The notes under the pieces were generated by a model. The model saw only the letters and a program-made list of their open reading frames with translations. It made no database searches and was not told the origin of the DNA. This document shows positions 44,971 through 56,761 of a DNA stretch of 64,000 nucleotides, one piece after another (position 1 is the stretch's first letter; every line of letters begins with the position of its first letter). The DNA is taken from the NCBI GenBank assembly GCA_014323795.1, contig JACONK010000037.1:124001-188000 (forward strand). Direction: 5' to 3'. This DNA is from Paracoccaceae bacterium. Its GTDB lineage: Bacteria > Pseudomonadota > Alphaproteobacteria > Rhodobacterales > Rhodobacteraceae. Position numbers and translations under genes: made by a program.

Positions 44971-46587
44971 ATGGCAAGCACGAGCGCAAACCGGCTGGAA
45001 CTTTTGCAAATCGCCAACGCGGTCGCACGGGAAAAGATGATCGATCCGGACCTGGTGATTGTCGTAGTGGAAGAATCAATGGCGAAGGCGGCGAAGCAGC
45101 ACTACGGCCAGGAGCTCGATATCCGTGCGCATATTGATCGTAAATCCGGTGAACTGGCCATGACGCGCGTACGCACGGTGGTCCAGGAGGTGGAAAACAG
45201 TTTCACCGAGCTAACGGTCGAAGACGCCCGGAAATACAGGGAAGGCGCGGTACCCGGTGACGAGCTGATTGACCCGCTTCCGCCCATCGATATGAACCGC
45301 ATCGGCGCACAATCCGCCAAACAGGTGATCCTGCAAAAAGTCCGCGAAGCGGAGCGTGAGCGTCAATACGAGGAATTCAAGGACCGCCAGGGCACAATCA
45401 TCAACGGCGTGGTCAGTCGGATTGAATACGGCAACGTCATCGTGGATGTGGGCCGCGGGGAGGCCGTGTGCCGCCGTGACCAGCTGATCCCGCGCGAGAT
45501 ATTCCGCAACGGCGACCGCATCCGCGCCTACATCCGTGAGGTACGGTCAGAGATGCGCGGCCCGCAGATATTCCTGTCCCGCACTGCACCGGAGTTCATG
45601 GCTGAACTGTTCAAAATGGAAGTGCCGGAGAATTACGACGGAATAATTGAGATCAAGGCCGTCGCCCGTGACCCGGGCAGCCGCGCCAAGATCGGCGTGA
45701 TCTCTTACGACAGTTCAATTGACCCGGTCGGTGCATGCGTCGGTATGCGCGGTTCCCGCGTACAGGCTGTTGTGAACGAACTGCAGGGCGAAAAGATCGA
45801 CATCATACCCTGGAACGATGATGCGCCCACCTTCCTTGTGAACGCGCTGCAGCCGGCTGAGGTGACCAAGGTTGTCCTGGATGATGAGACGGACCGGGTC
45901 GAGGTTGTGGTGCCGGAAGAGCAACTGTCGCTCGCCATCGGTCGCCGCGGACAGAACGTTCGCCTGGCCAGCCGGCTGACCGGTCTCGACATCGATATTA
46001 TGACCGAAGAAGAGGAATCGGCCCGCCGTCAGGCCGAATTCGAGGAACGTTCCAGGCTCTTCACAGATACGATGAACGTGGACGAAGTTGTGGCACAACT
46101 TCTTGTTTCCGAAGGATTTGCCACTCTGGAAGAGGTCGCTTACGTCGAAATCGATGAACTATTGGCCATCGAGGGATTTGACGAAGAAACCGCTGATGAA
46201 CTGCAGGCTCGCGCCCGTGAATCGCTTGATGAAATCAACCAGCATACCCTGGAAGAGGCCCGTGATCTGGGCGTTGAACAATCGCTTGTTGATTTTGAGG
46301 GTCTGACCCCGCAAATGATGGTCGTGCTCGCCAAAGACGGCGTAAAAACGCTGGAAGATTTCGCCAGATGCGCAGACTGGGAACTGGCAGGGGAGTGGAC
46401 CGAGGCAGACGGCAAGCGCGTCCGCGAAGAGGGCCTGCTTGAAGCCTTTGACGTGAATCTGGAAGAAGCGCGGGAACTGGTGATGCGTGCGCGTCTGACA
46501 CTGGGCTACGTAACAGAAGAAGACATCGCCGCTCAGCAAACGGCAGAAGAAGATGGCGGCGAGACCATACAGGATGACCGGGTCTGA
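44971..46587 (+). CDS. nusA: Transcription termination/antitermination protein NusA
   Basis: This 538-residue protein has the NusA layout: an N-terminal RNA-polymerase-binding domain, an S1 domain around residues 135-200 ([21 protein letters not shown]), two KH domains ([37 protein letters not shown]) and acidic C-terminal repeats ([37 protein letters not shown]). It acts in pausing, termination and antitermination. It starts 12 bases after rimP and overlaps the ylxR start. Confidence 0.96.
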   Translation: MASTSANRLELLQIANAVAREKMIDPDLVIVVVEESMAKAAKQHYGQELDIRAHIDRKSGELAMTRVRTVVQEVENSFTELTVEDARKYREGAVPGDELIDPLPPIDMNRIGAQSAKQVILQKVREAERERQYEEFKDRQGTIINGVVSRIEYGNVIVDVGRGEAVCRRDQLIPREIFRNGDRIRAYIREVRSEMRGPQIFLSRTAPEFMAELFKMEVPENYDGIIEIKAVARDPGSRAKIGVISYDSSIDPVGACVGMRGSRVQAVVNELQGEKIDIIPWNDDAPTFLVNALQPAEVTKVVLDDETDRVEVVVPEEQLSLAIGRRGQNVRLASRLTGLDIDIMTEEEESARRQAEFEERSRLFTDTMNVDEVVAQLLVSEGFATLEEVAYVEIDELLAIEGFDEETADELQARARESLDEINQHTLEEARDLGVEQSLVDFEGLTPQMMVVLAKDGVKTLEDFARCADWELAGEWTEADGKRVREEGLLEAFDVNLEEARELVMRARLTLGYVTEEDIAAQQTAEEDGGETIQDDRV

Positions 46588-47233
46588 TGCCAGCCTCGGA
46601 CACACAACCCCGGGCCGCACCGGGGCCAAACTCCGTGCAGGTGCCCATGCAGGTGATCGCCGGTGCATTGTCACCGGCGAAATCCTGCCCCGTGCCAGGC
46701 TGATCCGCTTTGTGGTGAGTTCTGAAGGTGTTGTTGTACCCGACATACCGGAAAAGTTGCCGGGCCGGGGCATGTGGGTTTCCGCGGATCGCGGGGTACT
46801 TGAAAAAGCAACCCGGAAAAACCCGTTCCTAGGTGCGGCGCAGGTAAGGGTGGCCTTGCCGGACGGCTTCATCGAACTGGTAGAAACCCGGCTCGCCCAC
46901 CGGGTGATTTCACTTATCTCCCTTGCGCGTCGATCCGGCGATGCTATTTGTGGATATGAGAAGACGAAGGTCGCCCTGAATAACCGGTCAGCGGCTCTTT
47001 TGGCCCAAGCCAGCGACGGATCATCGGGCCAAAAGCGCAAACTGCGCCCGCCAGGCGACAAAAATACATGTATCTTTTGCCTGACAGCCGCCGAATTAGG
47101 TTTGGCATTTGGGCGACAACATGTGATACACGCGGCACTTATGTCGGGCGGGCTGACGGAAACAATCCGCCGGGACGCTAAAAGGCTGGCTGGTGTTCGC
47201 AAAATCCAGACAAACAGGATAACACCGGGATAA
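46574..47233 (+). CDS. YlxR-type RNA-binding protein (DUF448) fused to an L7Ae-like domain
   Basis: This 219-residue protein has an N-terminal DUF448/YlxR domain (RRCIVTGEILPRARLIRFVV; LPGRGMWVSADRGVLE) and, from about residue 105, an L7Ae/L30e-like module (SLARRSGDAICGYEKTKVAL) with an unusual Cys-containing insertion (NTCIFC). The fused form is typical of Alphaproteobacteria. Its place between nusA and infB is conserved; the role is in RNA binding and possibly translation or RNase regulation. The start at 46574 overlaps nusA by 14 bases; 46553 is possible. Confidence 0.88.
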   Translation: MTGSDASLGHTTPGRTGAKLRAGAHAGDRRCIVTGEILPRARLIRFVVSSEGVVVPDIPEKLPGRGMWVSADRGVLEKATRKNPFLGAAQVRVALPDGFIELVETRLAHRVISLISLARRSGDAICGYEKTKVALNNRSAALLAQASDGSSGQKRKLRPPGDKNTCIFCLTAAELGLAFGRQHVIHAALMSGGLTETIRRDAKRLAGVRKIQTNRITPG

Positions 47234-47257
47234 CCGGCCGGAAGGATGATTAGACTT

Positions 47258-49753
47258 ATGAGTGATAACGAAAATTCCGGCCCGACCACAGGCAGACCGC
47301 CGGGTTTACGCGGGAGTAGACAAACAGGCCGTGTTAAGCAAAGCTTTTCCCACGGTCGTTCAAAATCCGTCGTTGTGGAGAAAAAGCGCAAGCGGGTCAT
47401 GGTACCCGGCAAAGGTGCCGCCCGTGGCAAAGCCAGTGGAGGCGGACCAGTCGGCGGCGTGAACGCACCCGGCATTTCGGACGCAGAGATGGAGCGCCGC
47501 AAAAAGGCACTTGCTGCAGCGGCCGCTGTGGAGGCGAAACGTCAGGCCAAGGAAGCGGAAGAGACCACCCGTCGCGAAGCGGAGCGGGAAGAACGCCGTC
47601 GGGAGAAAGAAGAAAAAGAGCGGGAAGATGCCGAACGCGCCGAGCGTATGCGCCGGAAAGAGGCTGAGGCATCCCGCACTGCCGAAGAGAAAGCCATGCC
47701 GGCCGGCAAAGCGGAGCCTGCGGCTGATCCGGCAGCCGCGCAGGCTGCTGTCCAAAAGCAGCCGACCAAGGGCCGTGAGAAAGAGCGTGACACCCGTCAT
47801 GATGATCGTAAGCAAAACCGCGGCAAGGGCGGCGGACGCGACAAAAGCCGCCGGTCCGGCAAACTGACCATCAGCCAGGCCCTGTCCAGTCGCGAAGGCG
47901 GGCGTCAGCGTTCCATGGCCGCTATGCGCCGCGCCCAGGAACGGGAACGCCGCAAGCAGATGGATGGCTCCGGTGGCGACCGTGAAAAAATCGTACGCGA
48001 CGTGCAGGTGCCGGAGGCGATCACGGTTCAGGAACTTGCCAACCGCATGGCTGAAAAGACGGCTGCTGTTGTGAAGTCATTGATGAAAAACGGAATCATG
48101 GTTTCCCAGAATCAGACCATCTACGCCGACACGGCGGCACTGATCGTCAAAGAGTTTGGGCACAAGGTTGTCCGCGTCTCTGACGCTGACGTTGAGGACG
48201 CGATACAGATAATCGAGGACAAGGACGAAGATCTGCAGCCGCGCCCGCCCGTGATCACCATCATGGGCCACGTCGACCACGGTAAAACCTCCGTGCTTGA
48301 TGCAATCCGCGACACCAACGTGGTGTCCGGCGAAGCCGGCGGCATAACCCAGCACATCGGTGCCTATCAGATTAAAACCGACGATGGCACCGTGCTTAGC
48401 TTCATCGACACCCCCGGCCATGCGGCTTTCACATCCATGCGGGCACGCGGGGCGCAAGTGACGGATATCGTCGTGCTGGTTATCGCTGCGGATGATGCAG
48501 TCATGCCGCAGACCATTGAAGCCATCAACCACGCCAAAGCAGCCGAAGTGCCGATGATCGTTGCCATCAACAAGATGGACAAGCCGGGTGCCAATCCTGA
48601 CAAGGTGCGCACCGACCTGCTGCAACACGAAGTAATTACCGAGGCCATGTCCGGCGAAGTCCAGGATGTTGAGATATCGGCGATCAACGGCAAAGGAATC
48701 CCCCAATTGCTGGAGGCGATCAGCCTCCAGGCGGAAATCCTGGAGCTGACAGCCAACCCGGACCGCCCGGCGGAAGGTGCTGTGATCGAAGCAAAGCTGG
48801 ATGTAGGCCGTGGCCCGGTGGCAACGGTTCTAATTCAGAAAGGCACCCTGAAACAGGGCGACATCTTTGTTGTGGGTGAAAAATGGGGTAAAGTTCGTGC
48901 ACTCGTCAACGACAACGGCGAAAGGGTAAGGTTTGCTGGCCCGTCGGCACCGGTCGAGGTTCTGGGCCTGAACGGCGCACCGGAGGCGGGTGACATACTT
49001 AACGTAGTGGCATCTGAGGCGGAAGCCCGCGAGATCGCGGAATACCGCATCCAGGTATCAAAGGACAAAAAAGCCGCCGCAGGTTTTGGCACAACACTCG
49101 ACCAACTGCTGGCGAAAGCCAAAGCCGATGAAAACGTTGCCGAACTGTCGATTGTTGTGAAGGCTGACGTGCAGGGTTCTGCAGAAGCGATTGTCCAGGC
49201 TATGGAAAAGATTGGCACAGACGAAGTTCGTGTGCGTGTGCTTCACTCTGGCGTCGGGGCCATTACCGAATCAGACGTAACCCTGGCAGAGGCCAGCGGT
49301 GCGCCAATCATCGGCTTCAATGTACGCGCCAACGCACCTGCCCGAAGTGCCGCCAACCAAAAAGGGCTTGAGCTCCGCTACTATTCGATCATTTACGACC
49401 TTGTGGATGACGTGAAGGCGGCTGCGAGCGGTCTGTTGAGCGCAGAAGTGCGTGAAACCTTCATAGGGTATGCGAAGATCAAGGAAGTCTTCAAAATCTC
49501 TGGTGTTGGCAACATTGCCGGGTGCGCAGTCACCGAAGGTATCGCCCGCCGCGCTGCCAGTGTGCGCCTGCTGCGCGACGATGTGGTGATTCACGAAGGC
49601 AAACTGAAGACGCTCAAGCGCTTTAAGGATGAGGTCAGAGAAGTGCTCGCTGGCCAGGAATGCGGCATGGCGTTTGAAACCTACGAGGATATCCGAAAAG
49701 ACGATGTGATCGAAATATTCGAGACTGAAGAGGTTGAGCGGACGCTGGTGTGA
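47258..49753 (+). CDS. infB: Translation initiation factor IF-2
   Basis: This 831-residue protein is IF-2. A basic, highly charged N-terminal region (coiled coil near residues 85-150, rich in Lys/Arg/Glu) precedes the GTPase domain with G1 GHVDHGKT near residue 337, G3 DTPGH and G4 NKMDKP, and then beta-barrel domains and the fMet-tRNA-binding C-terminal domain. The ATG at 47258 has a GGAAGG site 12 bases upstream; an ATG at 47246 is too close to it. It is the last gene of the operon. Confidence 0.96.
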   Translation: MSDNENSGPTTGRPPGLRGSRQTGRVKQSFSHGRSKSVVVEKKRKRVMVPGKGAARGKASGGGPVGGVNAPGISDAEMERRKKALAAAAAVEAKRQAKEAEETTRREAEREERRREKEEKEREDAERAERMRRKEAEASRTAEEKAMPAGKAEPAADPAAAQAAVQKQPTKGREKERDTRHDDRKQNRGKGGGRDKSRRSGKLTISQALSSREGGRQRSMAAMRRAQERERRKQMDGSGGDREKIVRDVQVPEAITVQELANRMAEKTAAVVKSLMKNGIMVSQNQTIYADTAALIVKEFGHKVVRVSDADVEDAIQIIEDKDEDLQPRPPVITIMGHVDHGKTSVLDAIRDTNVVSGEAGGITQHIGAYQIKTDDGTVLSFIDTPGHAAFTSMRARGAQVTDIVVLVIAADDAVMPQTIEAINHAKAAEVPMIVAINKMDKPGANPDKVRTDLLQHEVITEAMSGEVQDVEISAINGKGIPQLLEAISLQAEILELTANPDRPAEGAVIEAKLDVGRGPVATVLIQKGTLKQGDIFVVGEKWGKVRALVNDNGERVRFAGPSAPVEVLGLNGAPEAGDILNVVASEAEAREIAEYRIQVSKDKKAAAGFGTTLDQLLAKAKADENVAELSIVVKADVQGSAEAIVQAMEKIGTDEVRVRVLHSGVGAITESDVTLAEASGAPIIGFNVRANAPARSAANQKGLELRYYSIIYDLVDDVKAAASGLLSAEVRETFIGYAKIKEVFKISGVGNIAGCAVTEGIARRAASVRLLRDDVVIHEGKLKTLKRFKDEVREVLAGQECGMAFETYEDIRKDDVIEIFETEEVERTLV

Positions 49754-49872
49754 TCTTGCAACCGTAAAAATAAAAGAAGGCGCGGCAGGTTTGCGCTCCG
49801 TCGTCTTTGGCAGGATTCACGGATCTCTGGCAGAAGTATTTTGGACAAAGAATAAATACAGGTCTTCCACCT

Positions 49873-50430
49873 ATGAGCGTAGATCGATTTCCGGACTGGC
49901 ACGGCACCACGGTTGTGGGTGTCAAAAAAGGCGGCGAAGTGGTAATTTGCGGCGATGGGCAGGTGAGTTTGGGGCCAACAGTCATAAAAAGCTCTGCCCG
50001 GAAAGTGCGGCGGATTAATCCGGGCGGGTTTGATGTAGTTTGTGGCTTTGCCGGTTCTACGGCTGATGCCTTCACCCTGCTGGAGCGGCTGGAAGCCAAA
50101 CTGGAAGCGATGCCAGGACAATTGCAGCGTGCGAGCGTGGAACTGGCAAAGGACTGGCGCACCGACAAATACCTGCAAAAACTGGAGGCGATGCTGATCG
50201 TTACCGATGGGGACGCACTTTACATCGTCACCGGTGCGGGCGACGTGCTGGAACCGGAGCACGGCACTGCCGCCATCGGATCAGGCGGAAATTACGCGCT
50301 TGCCGCTGCGCGTGCACTGATGGACAGTGACAAGAGCGCAGAAGAGATAGCCCGGCGGGCACTCGAAGTCGCGGCAGGGATTTGCGTCTACACAAACGGC
50401 AACTTTACCACGGAACGAATTACCAAGTGA
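49873..50430 (+). CDS. hslV: ATP-dependent protease HslUV, peptidase subunit
   Basis: This 185-residue protein is HslV (ClpQ). The short N-terminal propeptide ends in HG before the catalytic threonines ([11 protein letters not shown]), and [27 protein letters not shown] and [17 protein letters not shown] are family signatures. It forms the proteolytic core of HslUV in the cytosol. The ATG at 49873 gives the alphaproteobacterial propeptide. Its end overlaps the next GTG by 4 bases. No heat-shock promoter could be recognised with confidence upstream. Confidence 0.94.
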   Translation: MSVDRFPDWHGTTVVGVKKGGEVVICGDGQVSLGPTVIKSSARKVRRINPGGFDVVCGFAGSTADAFTLLERLEAKLEAMPGQLQRASVELAKDWRTDKYLQKLEAMLIVTDGDALYIVTGAGDVLEPEHGTAAIGSGGNYALAAARALMDSDKSAEEIARRALEVAAGICVYTNGNFTTERITK

Positions 50431-51494
50431 ACCTGACGAAAGAAGACTTGCGTGCCGCCGTGGGCACGGGCACAATTACCGAAGGGCAGGCCAGGGGCCT
50501 GATCGCCTTGGCCAAGGCACGGTCCGTGGTGCGCGATTCAGTAATGAAAGGCGACGAACCCTTCGAGATATTCCGCGGCTTTAACGAGATTTTTGTGACC
50601 GTCGGGCTCGCGATCTTCTTCGTGGGATATTCTATTTTCCTTGATTATAATTTTTTCCCGGAAAATCTGTTGATCACACAGGATGGCGGTACGCGGGCCG
50701 GCGCAGTGCACACGCTGGTGTTGAGTGTGGTGGCAATCGGAATTATCTGTTTGATAACTTTATACCTTACGCTGCGTCGCATGATGGTGGCACCATCCAT
50801 TCTGCTTGCATCAGCGACAGCATATTTCGCAGCCTGGGCCGGTGCCGCACTCGCCGTTTTGATGATCAACGAAGTGTGGGTCATACCGCTTTTGGCCCTT
50901 GTGGTTTTAGCCGCCTACTGGACCTGGGCACGTATCCCCTACACATTGCTTCTGGTATCGCTCGCCACGCTGGCATTGATCGTGGCGATCCTTTGGCCCG
51001 AAGGCACGGCACCGGATTTTGATGACTTTTTCCTGCTTTCCGCAGACGGTCCTTTCGCAATTGTCACACTTATCCTGGGGGGTGCTTTTTTCGGGGTCGC
51101 AATGTGGTTTGACCAGTCCGATCCGCACAGGATTACACGCAGGACGAGCCATGCGTTTTGGCTGCATGTGGCTGCCGCCCCAATGATCGTGAACCCTGTG
51201 GCAGCCACACTTTTTGCCATGAATACCAATGGTGCAGAGGCGATCCTGGTTTTGTTTGTTATCGCCCTTGCTATCATCGCGCTTGTTATCGACCGCCGTT
51301 CCTTCCTGTTGTCCGGTATCGGCTACATCATCGCCCTGATTGTGACTGTCCTTGACAACAGCCGGGCGGAGGCACTGTTGGGGCTCGGTGTCATTCTTGT
51401 CACGCTCGGCACCATGTGGGAGAATATCCGCACTGCCATCATGCGCAGGCTACCCGACTTTCCCGGCAAATCCAACTTACCCCCGTGGGCATAG
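50427..51494 (+). CDS. Membrane protein of unknown function between hslV and hslU
   Basis: This 355-residue protein starts at a GTG overlapping the hslV stop. A charged N-terminal segment of about 65 residues ([20 protein letters not shown]) is followed by some ten hydrophobic segments. I do not recognise a family with certainty; the layout resembles DUF2157-like membrane proteins. Translational coupling to hslV suggests co-expression with the protease, but no function can be given. Confidence 0.8.
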   Translation: MNLTKEDLRAAVGTGTITEGQARGLIALAKARSVVRDSVMKGDEPFEIFRGFNEIFVTVGLAIFFVGYSIFLDYNFFPENLLITQDGGTRAGAVHTLVLSVVAIGIICLITLYLTLRRMMVAPSILLASATAYFAAWAGAALAVLMINEVWVIPLLALVVLAAYWTWARIPYTLLLVSLATLALIVAILWPEGTAPDFDDFFLLSADGPFAIVTLILGGAFFGVAMWFDQSDPHRITRRTSHAFWLHVAAAPMIVNPVAATLFAMNTNGAEAILVLFVIALAIIALVIDRRSFLLSGIGYIIALIVTVLDNSRAEALLGLGVILVTLGTMWENIRTAIMRRLPDFPGKSNLPPWA

Positions 51495-51596
51495 AATAAT
51501 CGCTAACGAAACGCGCCTTCGGGCACGTCACAGGATAGCAACCTGTCTGATGAATTTTCCCCGAATCGCTATCGGGATACCAAAGGAAAAACGCAC

Positions 51597-52622
51597 ATGA
51601 TCTATGGCAACCTCGGCAACTCCGGACTTATCTCTTCCCGGCTGATATTCGGAACGATGACGTTCAACCTCGGGGCGGAATGGATGCCCGGTATCGCCTC
51701 TGTCGGGCAAGCCGCTGCAACCGACATGGTCGCGGCATGTCTTGATGCAGGCATCAACCACTTCGATACGGCGGACGGCTACAGCCAAGGCGAATCCGAA
51801 ATTGCTCTTGGCAAGGCCCTTGGGAGGCGTCGCGACGACGCGATCATCACCACCAAATATGGCTTCCGCAATGGTGATCCGATTACCCGGTCGGGTCTGT
51901 CGCGGCGTCATACGATCCGCAGCGTGGAGGCGAGCCTCAACCGGCTCGGTACAGACTGCATTGACGTGCTTATCATCCACAAAGAGGATTTCACCACCCC
52001 GCTGGAAGAAACGCTGCACACGCTCGACGATCTGATCCGTGCAGGCAAGCTGCGCTATGTGGGCGTGTCAAACTGGCCCGCATGGCGCGTGGCCCGTGCG
52101 GTGCAATATCAACAGGATAACCACATGTCGCAGTTCATTGCGGGACAGATGCTCTACAACCTCGTTGTACGGGATGTGGAAGACGACATGCTGCCGATGA
52201 TGCGCGAGATGGGCCTGGGCCTGATGGCCTGGTCACCGCTGGCCGGAGGACTGCTGACAGGCAAGTATGACCCGGCGAACCTGTCCGCGTCGGAAGGACG
52301 GCTTCAGGGTGGTGATTTCCTGGGCACCCCTGTCGATGCGGCAAAGGCTGCGATTGAAACGCTGCGGGATATCGCGGCTGCCCACAAATCCGAGCCGGCG
52401 CAGATCGCACTCGCCTGGGCTTTGGCGCAGGGTCCGTCGGTTTTTCCGATCATCGGTGCCAGCAGGATGCCGCATCTGACCTCTGCCATCACGGCCGCCT
52501 CCCTGGCACTCACTTCCAAGGATATGGACCAGCTTGACGCCATCGCCCCGCCCGCCCGCCGCTACCCGACATGGTTTACTGATTTTACCGCTGACGAAGT
52601 GCACAAAAAGCACCTGACATGA
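51597..52622 (+). CDS. Aldo/keto reductase family oxidoreductase
   Basis: This 341-residue TIM-barrel protein has the aldo/keto reductase tetrad in [13 protein letters not shown] (Asp, Tyr), TTKYGF (Lys) and LIIHKED (His), and the NADPH-binding C-terminal IGASRMPHL segment. The substrate is unknown. It begins with [11 protein letters not shown], typical of the YajO/Tas branch. It lies one base before hslU, so it shares its transcript. Confidence 0.9.
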   Translation: MIYGNLGNSGLISSRLIFGTMTFNLGAEWMPGIASVGQAAATDMVAACLDAGINHFDTADGYSQGESEIALGKALGRRRDDAIITTKYGFRNGDPITRSGLSRRHTIRSVEASLNRLGTDCIDVLIIHKEDFTTPLEETLHTLDDLIRAGKLRYVGVSNWPAWRVARAVQYQQDNHMSQFIAGQMLYNLVVRDVEDDMLPMMREMGLGLMAWSPLAGGLLTGKYDPANLSASEGRLQGGDFLGTPVDAAKAAIETLRDIAAAHKSEPAQIALAWALAQGPSVFPIIGASRMPHLTSAITAASLALTSKDMDQLDAIAPPARRYPTWFTDFTADEVHKKHLT

Positions 52623-52623
52623 C

Positions 52624-53928
52624 ATGACCGACCTGACCCCCCGCGAAATCGTCTCCGAACTTGACCGGTTTATCATCGGTCAGAGGGATGCCAGGCGCGC
52701 CGTGGCCGTGGCCCTGCGCAACCGCTGGCGGCGCAGGCAACTGGATGATGACCTGCGCAATGAGGTGTATCCCAAGAATATCCTGATGATCGGACCAACC
52801 GGTGTAGGCAAGACCGAGATCAGCCGGCGCCTCGCCAAACTCGCCAAGGCACCGTTTCTGAAGGTTGAGGCGACAAAATTCACCGAGGTCGGCTATGTCG
52901 GCCGAGACGTAGAACAGATTGTGCGTGATCTTGTGGACAGTGCCATTGTCATGGTCCGCGAAGAGATGCGTGCGCAGGTCAAGGCCAACGCCCATAGCGC
53001 GGCAGAAGATCGTGTGCTTGATGCGCTGACAGGGACCGATTCGCGGGAGGCAACGCGAGAGACGTTCCGCAGGAAATTGCGCGACGGCAGGCTTGATGAC
53101 AAGGTGATCGAGCTTGAGGTGGCGGATACCTCCAGCCCCATGCAGATGCTCGAACTTCCGGGGATGAACCAGCAGGCCGGGATAATGAACCTTGGTGATA
53201 TACTTGGCAAAGCGTTCTCTGGCCGAACCAAGCGACGCAGGCTTACAGTGGCAGAGAGTTATGAGATCCTGATCACGGAAGAGGCTGACAATCTTGTCGA
53301 TCAGGAAACTGTCACCCGCGATGCGCTGAAGGCAGTGGAGGAAAACGGTATCGTCTTCCTCGACGAAATCGATAAGGTCTGCGCACGCACCGACATTCGC
53401 GGGACAGATGTGTCCCGCGAAGGGGTGCAGCGTGACCTGCTGCCGCTGATCGAAGGCACGACCGTCAGTACCAGGCATGGGCCGGTGCAAACGGACCACA
53501 TCCTGTTTATCGCCTCCGGCGCATTCCACACTGTCAAACCCAGTGACCTGCTGCCGGAATTGCAGGGTCGCCTTCCTATCCGTGTGGAACTGCGGGCCCT
53601 GACAGAGGAGGATTTTGTCCGCATCCTGACGGAGACAGACAATGCCCTGACCCGCCAATACCAGGCTTTGATGGGGACGGAGGGTGTGAAGGTCAGTTTT
53701 ACCGAAGACGGCATCAGGGCAATCGCGTCAATCGCGGCGGAGGTGAACTCCGCAGTCGAAAATATCGGTGCCAGACGCCTGCAGACAGTGATGGAGCGTG
53801 TGTTTGAGGAACTGTCTTTTGTTGCACCGGATAGTGGTGGTAAGTCGGTTATGGTTGACGCGGACTATGTGGAAGAGCATCTGGGTGAACTGGTGCGGTC
53901 CACGGATATGAGCCGATATGTTCTTTAG
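52624..53928 (+). CDS. hslU: ATP-dependent protease HslUV, ATPase subunit
   Basis: This 434-residue AAA+ protein is HslU (ClpY). [16 protein letters not shown] starts the protein, Walker [10 protein letters not shown] is at residues 57-65, FLDEIDK is Walker B, and the C-terminus [12 protein letters not shown] is the tail that docks into HslV. The central I-domain is present. It unfolds substrates for HslV. It is separated from hslV by two genes, which is not the usual arrangement. Confidence 0.95.
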   Translation: MTDLTPREIVSELDRFIIGQRDARRAVAVALRNRWRRRQLDDDLRNEVYPKNILMIGPTGVGKTEISRRLAKLAKAPFLKVEATKFTEVGYVGRDVEQIVRDLVDSAIVMVREEMRAQVKANAHSAAEDRVLDALTGTDSREATRETFRRKLRDGRLDDKVIELEVADTSSPMQMLELPGMNQQAGIMNLGDILGKAFSGRTKRRRLTVAESYEILITEEADNLVDQETVTRDALKAVEENGIVFLDEIDKVCARTDIRGTDVSREGVQRDLLPLIEGTTVSTRHGPVQTDHILFIASGAFHTVKPSDLLPELQGRLPIRVELRALTEEDFVRILTETDNALTRQYQALMGTEGVKVSFTEDGIRAIASIAAEVNSAVENIGARRLQTVMERVFEELSFVAPDSGGKSVMVDADYVEEHLGELVRSTDMSRYVL

Positions 53929-54290
53929 ACGCCCCTGAAGGTACGCCTGCAACTCAAGAGTCGGCACGGATGTGCCCTGCGATTCAGGGTCGTCTGCACC
54001 AAACACGCCCCCGGACAGCGGCTTCGTCACATGATCGGGGTGGCGGGAGGCCACAGATTGCCGGGCCGATGAACATATGCAGCCAAGAGTGATGTGCCCG
54101 ATCCGGGCTGGTTGTGGCAGATAAACCGGGGCGCAGCGGGTGTGCCTGAAGTGATCGCCGTTGTGGTTTCCAGGATCCGGCGGGCCTTCCCGGGGCTTAC
54201 TGCCATGCCTGTGGATGCTGCGCCCGTGGCGCAGAAGCGACCCTCGCCGAAGAATCCGTCCCGCACTCCCTTTGGACAGGGCACAGCCCG
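53929..54290. other. Intergenic region between hslU and the convergent ugd-like gene
   Basis: This is 362 bases between convergent genes. Small frames exist on both strands (for example 54094-54294 plus and 54027-54284 minus), but none has a ribosome site or a recognisable protein pattern. No clear terminator hairpin with a T-run is seen. Confidence 0.35.
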
Positions 54291-55598
54291 CTAACGACCG
54301 ACACTGACGTAAGTCAGACCGGCCGCCCCCGCCTCTGCCGGGTCGTAGATGTTGCGCAGGTCGGCCATCTTCGGTTCCCGCATGATCCTGGCAACCTTAT
54401 CAAGGTCAAGGGCCCGAAACTCGTTCCATTCCGTCAGTATCAGCACGCAGGATGCGTCGCGGATGGCCTTGTAAACATCCTCTTGCCAGCTGACGCCCAC
54501 AAGCAGGTTCGCACCCTCTTTCCGGCCCTGAGGATCCACCACATGAACGTTGGCCCCTGCCTCCACCAGCGCGGGCACAATCGTCAGGGCCGGGCTGTCG
54601 CGCATGTCGTCGGTCAGCGGCTTGAATGTTGCGCCGAGTACGGCGATTTTCTTGCCGTTCACGTTATTCCCGCACAGGTCCATTACCTTGTCGATCATCC
54701 GATGTTTAACTGCCTCGTTGGTGGCGATCACCTGTTCGACAATGCGCATGGGCGAATTTGCTTCTTGTCCGATGCGGGCGAGTGCCCTGGTGTCCTTCGG
54801 GAAGCAGGAGCCGCCATAGCCCGGGCCCGCATGCAGGAATTTCGGTGCGATGCGTTTGTCCATCCCCATGCCTTTAGCGACCGATTTCACATCCGCGCCC
54901 ACATTTTCGCACAGGGCGGCAATTTCGTTGATGAAGGTGATCTTTGTGGCCAGAAATGCGTTGGCAGCGTATTTAATCAGTTCCGCGCTTTCCGGGTCGG
55001 TATAGACAATCGGGGCCTCCCGAAGGGTAAGCGGGCGGTAGACGCGGGCCATCAGTGCTTTCGCCTTTGGGTCTTCGACGCCCACAACCACGCGGTCCGG
55101 GCGCATAAAATCCTCTATCGCTGCGCCTTCGCGCAGGAATTCAGGGTTTGAGGCGACATGAAAGCCCGCTTCCCGGTTCTCCTGTGCAATTATCCGCCCG
55201 ATTTCCCGATTCGTGCCAACCGGCACAGTCGATTTACAGACAATCAACGTGTAACCCGACAATGACCGGGCGATTTCGCGAGCCGCTGCATAAACGCAGG
55301 TGAGATCCGCATGCCCATCCCCCCGGCGTGCAGGGGTGCCCACACTGATAAACACCACATCCGCCCCCGCCACGCCAGCCGCAAGATCAGTCGAGAATCT
55401 GAGTCGCCCGGCGGCCATGTTCCTGGCCATCATATCATCAAGGCCGGGCTCATAGACAGGCACTTCACCGCGTTCGAGCATGGTGATTTTTTCAGCATCC
55501 ACGTCAACGCAGATTACATCATGGCCGAAGTCGGAAAAGCACACACCGGAAACCAGTCCGACATAGCCGGTGCCAATCATTGCAAGGTTCATGGACAT
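54291..55598 (-). CDS. ugd: UDP-glucose 6-dehydrogenase
   Basis: This 435-residue protein has the NAD loop MIGTGYVGLVSG, the active-site cysteine in GYGGSCFPKDTRAL, and the C-terminal domain with LGATFKPLTDDMRDSPAL, all diagnostic for UDP-glucose dehydrogenases. It oxidises UDP-glucose to UDP-glucuronate, a precursor of surface polysaccharides. It is divergent from the epimerase-like gene, which probably uses its product. Confidence 0.93.
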   Translation of the reverse strand: MSMNLAMIGTGYVGLVSGVCFSDFGHDVICVDVDAEKITMLERGEVPVYEPGLDDMMARNMAAGRLRFSTDLAAGVAGADVVFISVGTPARRGDGHADLTCVYAAAREIARSLSGYTLIVCKSTVPVGTNREIGRIIAQENREAGFHVASNPEFLREGAAIEDFMRPDRVVVGVEDPKAKALMARVYRPLTLREAPIVYTDPESAELIKYAANAFLATKITFINEIAALCENVGADVKSVAKGMGMDKRIAPKFLHAGPGYGGSCFPKDTRALARIGQEANSPMRIVEQVIATNEAVKHRMIDKVMDLCGNNVNGKKIAVLGATFKPLTDDMRDSPALTIVPALVEAGANVHVVDPQGRKEGANLLVGVSWQEDVYKAIRDASCVLILTEWNEFRALDLDKVARIMREPKMADLRNIYDPAEAGAAGLTYVSVGR

Positions 55599-55747
55599 AC
55601 GGTTCGCTTTTCGCCGCTGTAGGTGGTTACGCAGTTCCCGTTTCTAGCCAAAGTGAGACAGGCGGCAAAGCAATCCTGTTCTGTCTGTGGTGCGGAACGG
55701 GTTGGAGCAGGTTCATTCCTGCGTTATCGGGGCAGGACGGAGGCAAC

Positions 55748-56761
55748 ATGAGCAAGGTGCTTATCACCGGCAGTGCCGGCTTTATCGGGTATCACCTCGC
55801 AAAGCTGCTTCTGGATCAGGGGTGGCAGGTGCTCGGCATCGACTGCCTTTCGGATTATTACGATATCGCGCTGAAACAGAGACGCCATGGAATGCTGGCG
55901 CAGACGCCCGGATTCCAGGCGGCAGAGGTGGATATCCGCGACCTCGACGCGCTGGACAAACCGCTGCGCGACTTTGCGCCGGACGTGATCGTGCATCTCG
56001 CCGCACAGGCAGGTGTGCGCTATTCTATTGAAAATCCGCGCACCTATGTGGAAACCAACGTCACTGGCACCTTTAATGTGATGGAATACGCACGCGAACT
56101 GGCCGTGGACCATTTGTTAATGGCCTCCACCTCCAGCGTCTACGGTGCCAACACGGAAATGCCCTTTGTCGAAACGCAAAAGGTTGACACGCAGATGACG
56201 CTCTACGCCGCGACCAAGAAAGCAAATGAGAACATGGCCCACAGCTACGCCCACCTGTGGCGGCTGCCCACAACCATGTTCCGGCTCTTCACCGTTTACG
56301 GTCCGTGGGGGCGGCCTGATATGGCACTTTTCAGGTTCGTCAAGGACGGGTTTAATGGTACGCCGATTGATGTCTATAATCACGGCCGGATGGAAAGGGA
56401 TTTTACCTATGTTACGGATTTGGTCCACGCGATTGCATTGCTTATCGATGCGGTTCCACCGCAGGCGGAAGGCCGCGGTGAACTGGTAAACGGCGACACG
56501 GTTTCCCCCGCTGCACCGCACCGGGTAGTCAACATCGGCAACTCAGACAAGGTTGCCTTGATGCGCTTCATTGAAGAAATCGAGGCTGCCCTTGGTTTTG
56601 AGCTGAAGAAAAATATGAAGGAAATGCAGATGGGCGATGTGCCCGCCACTTGGGCGGATTGCTCGCTTTTGCAGACATTGACGGGGTATGCCCCTCAGAC
56701 GGACGTGCGCACAGGGGTGCGTGCTTTCGTCGAATGGTACCGGGATTACTATCGTGTCTGA
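55748..56761 (+). CDS. NAD-dependent epimerase, UDP-glucuronate 4-epimerase-like
   Basis: This 337-residue extended SDR has the NAD loop GSAGFIGYHLA near residue 8, the catalytic YAATKK motif near residue 155 and a SSVYG segment near 130. Features such as FRLFTVYGPWGRPDMALF are typical of UDP-glucuronate (Cap1J/GAE) 4-epimerases, which would turn the Ugd product into UDP-galacturonate. The ATG at 55748 has a GGAGG site. The stop overlaps the start of the following dehydrogenase. Confidence 0.88.
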   Translation: MSKVLITGSAGFIGYHLAKLLLDQGWQVLGIDCLSDYYDIALKQRRHGMLAQTPGFQAAEVDIRDLDALDKPLRDFAPDVIVHLAAQAGVRYSIENPRTYVETNVTGTFNVMEYARELAVDHLLMASTSSVYGANTEMPFVETQKVDTQMTLYAATKKANENMAHSYAHLWRLPTTMFRLFTVYGPWGRPDMALFRFVKDGFNGTPIDVYNHGRMERDFTYVTDLVHAIALLIDAVPPQAEGRGELVNGDTVSPAAPHRVVNIGNSDKVALMRFIEEIEAALGFELKKNMKEMQMGDVPATWADCSLLQTLTGYAPQTDVRTGVRAFVEWYRDYYRV

